This document shows positions 60,124 through 64,000 of a DNA stretch of 64,000 bases, one piece after another. The notes beneath the pieces were generated by a model. That model searched no databases. It was not told the DNA's origin and worked only from the letters and a program-made list of their open reading frames with translations. The stretch lies in assembly GCF_003019815.1 (NCBI RefSeq), contig NZ_CP027773.1, positions 5,077,501-5,141,500 on the forward strand, in the 5' to 3' direction. This DNA comes from Variovorax sp. PMC12. GTDB lineage: Bacteria; Pseudomonadota; Gammaproteobacteria; Burkholderiales; Burkholderiaceae_C. A program made the translations under genes and the position numbers. Positions within the stretch are counted from its first letter, which is position 1; each line of letters starts with the position of its first letter.

Positions 60124-60125
60124 CT

Positions 60126-61982
60126 TCAAGGCTTCACGCGCAGGCGCTTGAGTGTTTCCTGCAGGGTTTCGTTCTCGGAGTCGCTCAGCAAGGCTTCTTT
60201 CCAGATCGCGACCGCGCGGTCCTTCTGGCCGCTGCTCCACAGCACTTCACCGAAGTGCGCGCCGATCTCGGGGTCGGGCCGTGTCTTGTACGCGGCTTCG
60301 AGGATGCGGATCGCCTCCGTGGTGTTGCCGAGGCGGAATTCGACCCAGCCCAGGCTGTCAGCGATGAACGGATCGTCCGGCGCGAGCTGCACCGCCTTCT
60401 GGATCAGCGTGCGTGCCTCGTCGAGCCGGATCTTGCGATCGGCGAGCGAATAGCCCAGCGCGTTGTACGCATTCTGGTTGTCGGGCTTGAGTTGGATGAG
60501 CCGGCGCAGCAGGCGCTCCATGTCGTCGAGGCGGTTGAGGCGCTCGGCGACCATGGCCTGGTCGTAGACGAGGTCGGCGTCGTCCGGCGAGGCCGCTGAA
60601 GCCTGGGCCAGCATGTCGTAGGCCGCCTGGTATTGCTTGGCGTCGCGCAGCAGCTGCACCTCGGCGAGGAACTTCTGCTTCTTGTCGTCGGCCGTGCGTT
60701 CGGGCAGCGACCGGATGAGTTCGCGCGCCTGCGGCAGCTTGCCCTGTTGCGCGAGCAGCGCCGCGCGGCGGGTTTGGGCGGCGACGATGTCGTCCGTGCC
60801 GGTCACGCGCGACAGCCAGCGTTCCGCGGCCGCGTAGTCCTTGCGGCGCTCGGCCAGTTGCGCCAGTGCAAAGTACGCCTGCGACACGCTGCGGCGGCGG
60901 TCTCCCGCTTCGCCCGCGTCCTTGCCCTGGTTGCCCGAGAGTTCGATGAAGCGCTTGAGCGAGGCCTCGGCGGCCGCGTCCTGCTTGGCCTGCATCTGCA
61001 GGCTGCCGAGCAGCAGCCAGGGCTCGGCCAGTTCGGGCCGGGCCGTGGTGAGGGCCTGGAGCTGCGCGGTGGCATCGGGGAAGCGGCGGTTTTCGACCAG
61101 CACGCGGGCGTAGGCCACGCGCAGGTCTGGGGCGGCCTTGGGGTTGTTGTTCAGGTAGCGGGTGACGATGGGCTCGGCCAGCGGCTGGCCGGGGTCGATC
61201 ATCTCGAGTGCCAGAGCAGCCGGGGCGTCGGACGAGGGATCGAGTTCCTGGCCCCTGCGAGCGGCTTCCAGCGCGCCGGAAGCATCGCCCGCGTTCAGGC
61301 GCAGCCGGCCCACGGTGGCCCAGGCCAGCGCGCCGGTGGCCGGGTTCTTGAGTTCGTCGGACAAGGCCTGCTCGACCACCGAGGCGGCCAGCTTCTTGTC
61401 GGGCGCGCGCGAATAGTTGCGCACGATCACGGCCATGAGCAGCGGCCGTTCGACCTGCGAGGTGGCCGCCACTTCGGCGCGCAGCAGCTCGGTCGTTTCG
61501 CTGATGCGGTTGAGCGCGATCAGGATCTGCAGTTCGACGCGCCGGGCGTCGCGCGAGGTGGGCAGCGTTTCCTGCCAGGCACGGGCCGCCGCCAGTGCCG
61601 CATCGCCGGAACGCGACTGCAGGGCGATCTCGACCGCGCGCTGGAACAGCTTGCCGTCGCGCAGCCGGCGTGCGGCGTCGAGCACCAATGCATAGCCGGA
61701 GCCGGGGTCGCCGGAGCGGGTCGTCAGCTCGCCCATCAAGATTTCATAGAACAGGTCCGCGGTCAGTGCCGACGGCTGCGCCGCAGGCTCGGCGGCAGCG
61801 GCTGCCTTGGCGACGACGGTCTGCTGCGGCTTGGCCGCCGGCTTGCGTGGCGCGGACCGTTCGATGATGGGAGCGGGGCTGTCGGGGGCTGCTGGGTCGT
61901 TGGTTTGCGCGTGGACGGCACAGGCCAGCAAGACGAGAGACGCGGCCGCCGCAAGGCGGTGTCGGCGGGGCGGAAGGTTCAT
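60126..61982 (-). CDS. Tetratricopeptide repeat protein, exported
   Basis: 618 residues. A signal peptide (MNLPPRRHRLAAAASLVLLA, residues 1-20) is followed by CAVHAQ, which allows either a lipobox at LLAC or cleavage after VHA. After a Pro/Ala-rich linker, the rest is a TPR array of a dozen or more helix pairs (for example AYNALGYSLADRKIRLDEARTLIQKAV near 520-546). Conserved upstream of lolB in Burkholderiales; a periplasmic or outer-membrane scaffold role is assumed. It is 2 bases upstream of lolB and divergent from mutM. Confidence 0.85.
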   Translation of the reverse strand: MNLPPRRHRLAAAASLVLLACAVHAQTNDPAAPDSPAPIIERSAPRKPAAKPQQTVVAKAAAAAEPAAQPSALTADLFYEILMGELTTRSGDPGSGYALVLDAARRLRDGKLFQRAVEIALQSRSGDAALAAARAWQETLPTSRDARRVELQILIALNRISETTELLRAEVAATSQVERPLLMAVIVRNYSRAPDKKLAASVVEQALSDELKNPATGALAWATVGRLRLNAGDASGALEAARRGQELDPSSDAPAALALEMIDPGQPLAEPIVTRYLNNNPKAAPDLRVAYARVLVENRRFPDATAQLQALTTARPELAEPWLLLGSLQMQAKQDAAAEASLKRFIELSGNQGKDAGEAGDRRRSVSQAYFALAQLAERRKDYAAAERWLSRVTGTDDIVAAQTRRAALLAQQGKLPQARELIRSLPERTADDKKQKFLAEVQLLRDAKQYQAAYDMLAQASAASPDDADLVYDQAMVAERLNRLDDMERLLRRLIQLKPDNQNAYNALGYSLADRKIRLDEARTLIQKAVQLAPDDPFIADSLGWVEFRLGNTTEAIRILEAAYKTRPDPEIGAHFGEVLWSSGQKDRAVAIWKEALLSDSENETLQETLKRLRVKP

Positions 61983-62063
61983 CCGACCATAATAATCCAG
62001 CCTTTTGAACGTGCGCCGCGTGGGGCTTCGTCGCCGTCGGCATTTGCCGGAGATTTACTTTTC

Positions 62064-62876
62064 ATGCCTGAATTACCCGAAGTCGAAGTCACCCGGCGCG
62101 GCATTGCCGACCGCATCGCCGGGGCGCGCATCGACGCGGTACGCATCGGAAAACCACTGCGCTGGGCGCTGATGGTGCTGCCCGAGGCGCTGGTCGGGCG
62201 CCGCGTGCTCCAGGTGCGCCGGCGCGGCAAATACCTGCTGATCGATCTCGACCGCGGCATCCTGCTGCTGCACCTGGGCATGTCGGGCAGCCTGCGCTTC
62301 GATGCGGTGCTGCCGCCGCCCGGCACGCACGACCATTTCGATCTCGTCACCGACCTGGGCACCTTGCGGCTCAACGACCCGCGCCGTTTCGGCGCCGTCG
62401 TCTATGTGGAGAACGAAGACGCGCCCTGGGCCATCAAGCTGCTCGGCGGGCTCGGCATGGAGCCGCTGGGCGAAGACTTCGACCTCGACGTCTTCCATGC
62501 CGGGCTCAAGAAGCGCAAGACCGCCGTCAAGCAGGTGCTGCTGGCGGGCGACGTGGTGGTTGGCGTGGGCAACATCTATGCGTCGGAGGCGCTGTTCCAG
62601 GCCGGCATCCGGCCGACGCTGTCGGCCGCGCGCATCAGCCGGCCGCGTGCCGCCAAGCTGCATGCGGCGGTGCGCGAGATCCTTGCAAGGGCGGTGGAAA
62701 AGGGCGGCAGCACGCTGCGCGATTTCTCCAACATCGACGGCCAGAACGGTTATTTCCAGCTCGAGGCAACCGTCTACGGCCGGGCCGGCGAACCCTGTCG
62801 GGTCTGCGCAACGCCCATCCGGCTGTTGAGGCAGGGGCAGCGCTCCACCTATTACTGTCCCAACTGCCAGAAATAG
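62064..62876 (+). CDS. mutM: Formamidopyrimidine-DNA glycosylase
   Basis: 270 residues. The N-terminal PELPEVE (catalytic Pro2 and Glu3), the helix-two-turn-helix segment VVGVGNIYASEALFQAGI, and the C-terminal zinc finger C-RV-C...C-PN-C (last 26 residues) are complete. MutM excises 8-oxoguanine and formamidopyrimidines. It is divergent from the TPR gene with 81 bases between. Confidence 0.96.
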   Translation: MPELPEVEVTRRGIADRIAGARIDAVRIGKPLRWALMVLPEALVGRRVLQVRRRGKYLLIDLDRGILLLHLGMSGSLRFDAVLPPPGTHDHFDLVTDLGTLRLNDPRRFGAVVYVENEDAPWAIKLLGGLGMEPLGEDFDLDVFHAGLKKRKTAVKQVLLAGDVVVGVGNIYASEALFQAGIRPTLSAARISRPRAAKLHAAVREILARAVEKGGSTLRDFSNIDGQNGYFQLEATVYGRAGEPCRVCATPIRLLRQGQRSTYYCPNCQK

Positions 62877-62965
62877 CGGATGTAACCGTCGAGCTAAATG
62901 GGCCGAAAACGGTTGCTGCCTACCTCTCGATGCTATATTTGTAAGCTCTTTTTTACATCTGTCTC

Positions 62966-64000
62966 TTGAGCCGCTCCTTCAACCAACAACTCGATCAGCA
63001 CGGCGCCTGGCGAAGCAATTTCGCCCGCCGGCTGCAGTGGCTGTCCCGCTGGCTGACCGAGAACGAGCTGCTCGACCAGGCGGTGGCCGAGCGCCTGCGC
63101 GGGCTCGAGACGCAGATCCGCACCAGCAAGGTCATGGTCGCGTTCGTCGCGGAGTTTTCGCGCGGCAAGTCGGAGCTGATCAACGCCATCTTCTTTGCCG
63201 GCTACGGGCGGCGCATCATGCCCGCGAGCGCCGGGCGCACCACGATGTGCCCGACCGAGCTGGGCTACGACCCCGCGCTTGCGCCCAAGCTGCGGCTGCT
63301 GCCCATCGAGACCCGCCTGGAGCCGCACTCGCTCGCGCACTGGCGCGAAAAGCCCACGCGCTGGACCGAGATCGCCATCGACGTAGCCAATGCCGAGCAG
63401 CTGGCACAGGCCATGAGCAAGGTGGCCGAGGTGCGCTGGGTCGCCAAGGACGAAGCGCGCACGCTGGGTTTCTGGGACGACGAGACGCCCGACGACAACC
63501 CGGTGCAGGACGCCGAAGGCCGCGTCGAGATTCCGCGCTGGCGCCATGCGGTGCTCAACATGCCGCATCCGCTGCTGGAGCAGGGGCTGGTGATTCTCGA
63601 CACCCCCGGCCTGAACGCGATCGGTGCCGAACCCGAACTCACCGTGAGCCTGATCCCGCAGGCGCACGCGGTCGTCTTCATCCTGGGCGCCGAGACCGGC
63701 GTGACGCGCTCCGACCTCTCCATCTGGCGCGAGCACCTGATCACCGAAGACGAAGGCAACAACACGCGCTTCGTGGTGCTCAACAAGATCGACACCATGT
63801 GGGACACGCTGAGCACGCCCGCGCAGATCGCGCAGCAGATCGAGCGCCAGCGCGAAAGCGCGGCCCGCCTGCTTGAGGTGCCGCTGGCGCAGGTGCTGCC
63901 GGTGTCCGCGCAGAAGGGCCTGCAGGCCAAGATCCAACGCGATGTGCCCTTGCTCGACGCCAGCCGCCTGCCGGCGCTAGAAGCGCTGCTCGGCGAAGGC
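62966..64000 (+). CDS. Dynamin-family GTPase, N-terminal part
   Basis: 345 codons are in the window; the gene runs off the right edge. I start at TTG 62966, the first plausible start after an in-frame stop at 62942. G1 is degenerate (EFSRGKSELINA, about 56-67), G3 is DTPGLNAIG (about 212-220), and G4 is NKID (about 273-276). This matches the bacterial dynamin-like group that follows mutM in Burkholderiales. Dynamins remodel membranes; the bacterial role here is unknown. TATATT at 62934-62939 could be a -10 hexamer. Confidence 0.8.
   Translation, partial: MSRSFNQQLDQHGAWRSNFARRLQWLSRWLTENELLDQAVAERLRGLETQIRTSKVMVAFVAEFSRGKSELINAIFFAGYGRRIMPASAGRTTMCPTELGYDPALAPKLRLLPIETRLEPHSLAHWREKPTRWTEIAIDVANAEQLAQAMSKVAEVRWVAKDEARTLGFWDDETPDDNPVQDAEGRVEIPRWRHAVLNMPHPLLEQGLVILDTPGLNAIGAEPELTVSLIPQAHAVVFILGAETGVTRSDLSIWREHLITEDEGNNTRFVVLNKIDTMWDTLSTPAQIAQQIERQRESAARLLEVPLAQVLPVSAQKGLQAKIQRDVPLLDASRLPALEALLGEG

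Overview
The window is GC-rich, densely packed chromosomal DNA from a betaproteobacterium of the order Burkholderiales, most likely family Comamonadaceae and close to Variovorax. This rests on family recognition and gene order, not on a database search. Pointers are the aa3-oxidase cluster with its DUF2244, DUF2970, DUF2909 and 37-residue assembly genes; the lolB-ispE-tRNA-Gln-prs-rplY-pth block; a CIRCE element in front of rpoH; and several GTG and TTG starts.

Layout. 1-4653: a CoA-dependent aromatic or phenylpropanoid acid cluster on the minus strand (crotonase, feruloyl-CoA-synthase-like ligase, SDR dehydrogenase, Liv-type binding protein), divergent from an amidohydrolase. 4666-7256: a KefF/KefC-like pair. 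7349-11112: an orphan ParA-like ATPase, a MaoC hydratase, a small secreted protein, trmL, a ComF-type protein and a BioC-like protein lacking a recognisable SAM motif I. 11346-21375: a nearly continuous aa3 cytochrome c oxidase operon set (coxB, coxA, small assembly protein, ctaG, coxC, SURF1, an SCO-like variant, ctaA, ctaB, SCO), followed by an AlkC/AlkD-like gene. 22262-23766: rpoH under a perfect CIRCE operator, and an Mpo1-like membrane protein. 23952-27689: a LuxR-type response regulator, a hybrid histidine kinase and a lipoprotein of five tandem repeats. A nearly identical 16-base motif lies upstream of the regulator and upstream of the lipoprotein. 27784-34826: ftsY, two M16 peptidases, argP/argO, rsmD and coaD.

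34833-55032 is a block of accessory genes: 5-oxoprolinase (pxpBCA), hydrolases, a LysR/tautomerase pair, an AraC/VOC pair, a 531-residue protein of unknown family, an amidase, and a complete peptide-type ABC importer with two closely related binding proteins. I infer that it interrupts a housekeeping order that joins coaD directly to the YfhL-type ferredoxin in relatives.

55136-64000 returns to housekeeping: ferredoxin, pth, rplY, prs, tRNA-Gln, ispE, lolB, a TPR protein, mutM and the start of a dynamin-family GTPase that runs off the window.

No rRNA, insertion sequence, prophage or CRISPR array was seen. No gene-free stretch exceeds about 235 bases. The most unusual items are the five-repeat lipoprotein with its possible two-component link, the CIRCE-controlled rpoH, the unknown 531-residue protein, the BioC-like protein without a normal SAM motif, and the paralogous binding proteins sharing 119 identical bases.
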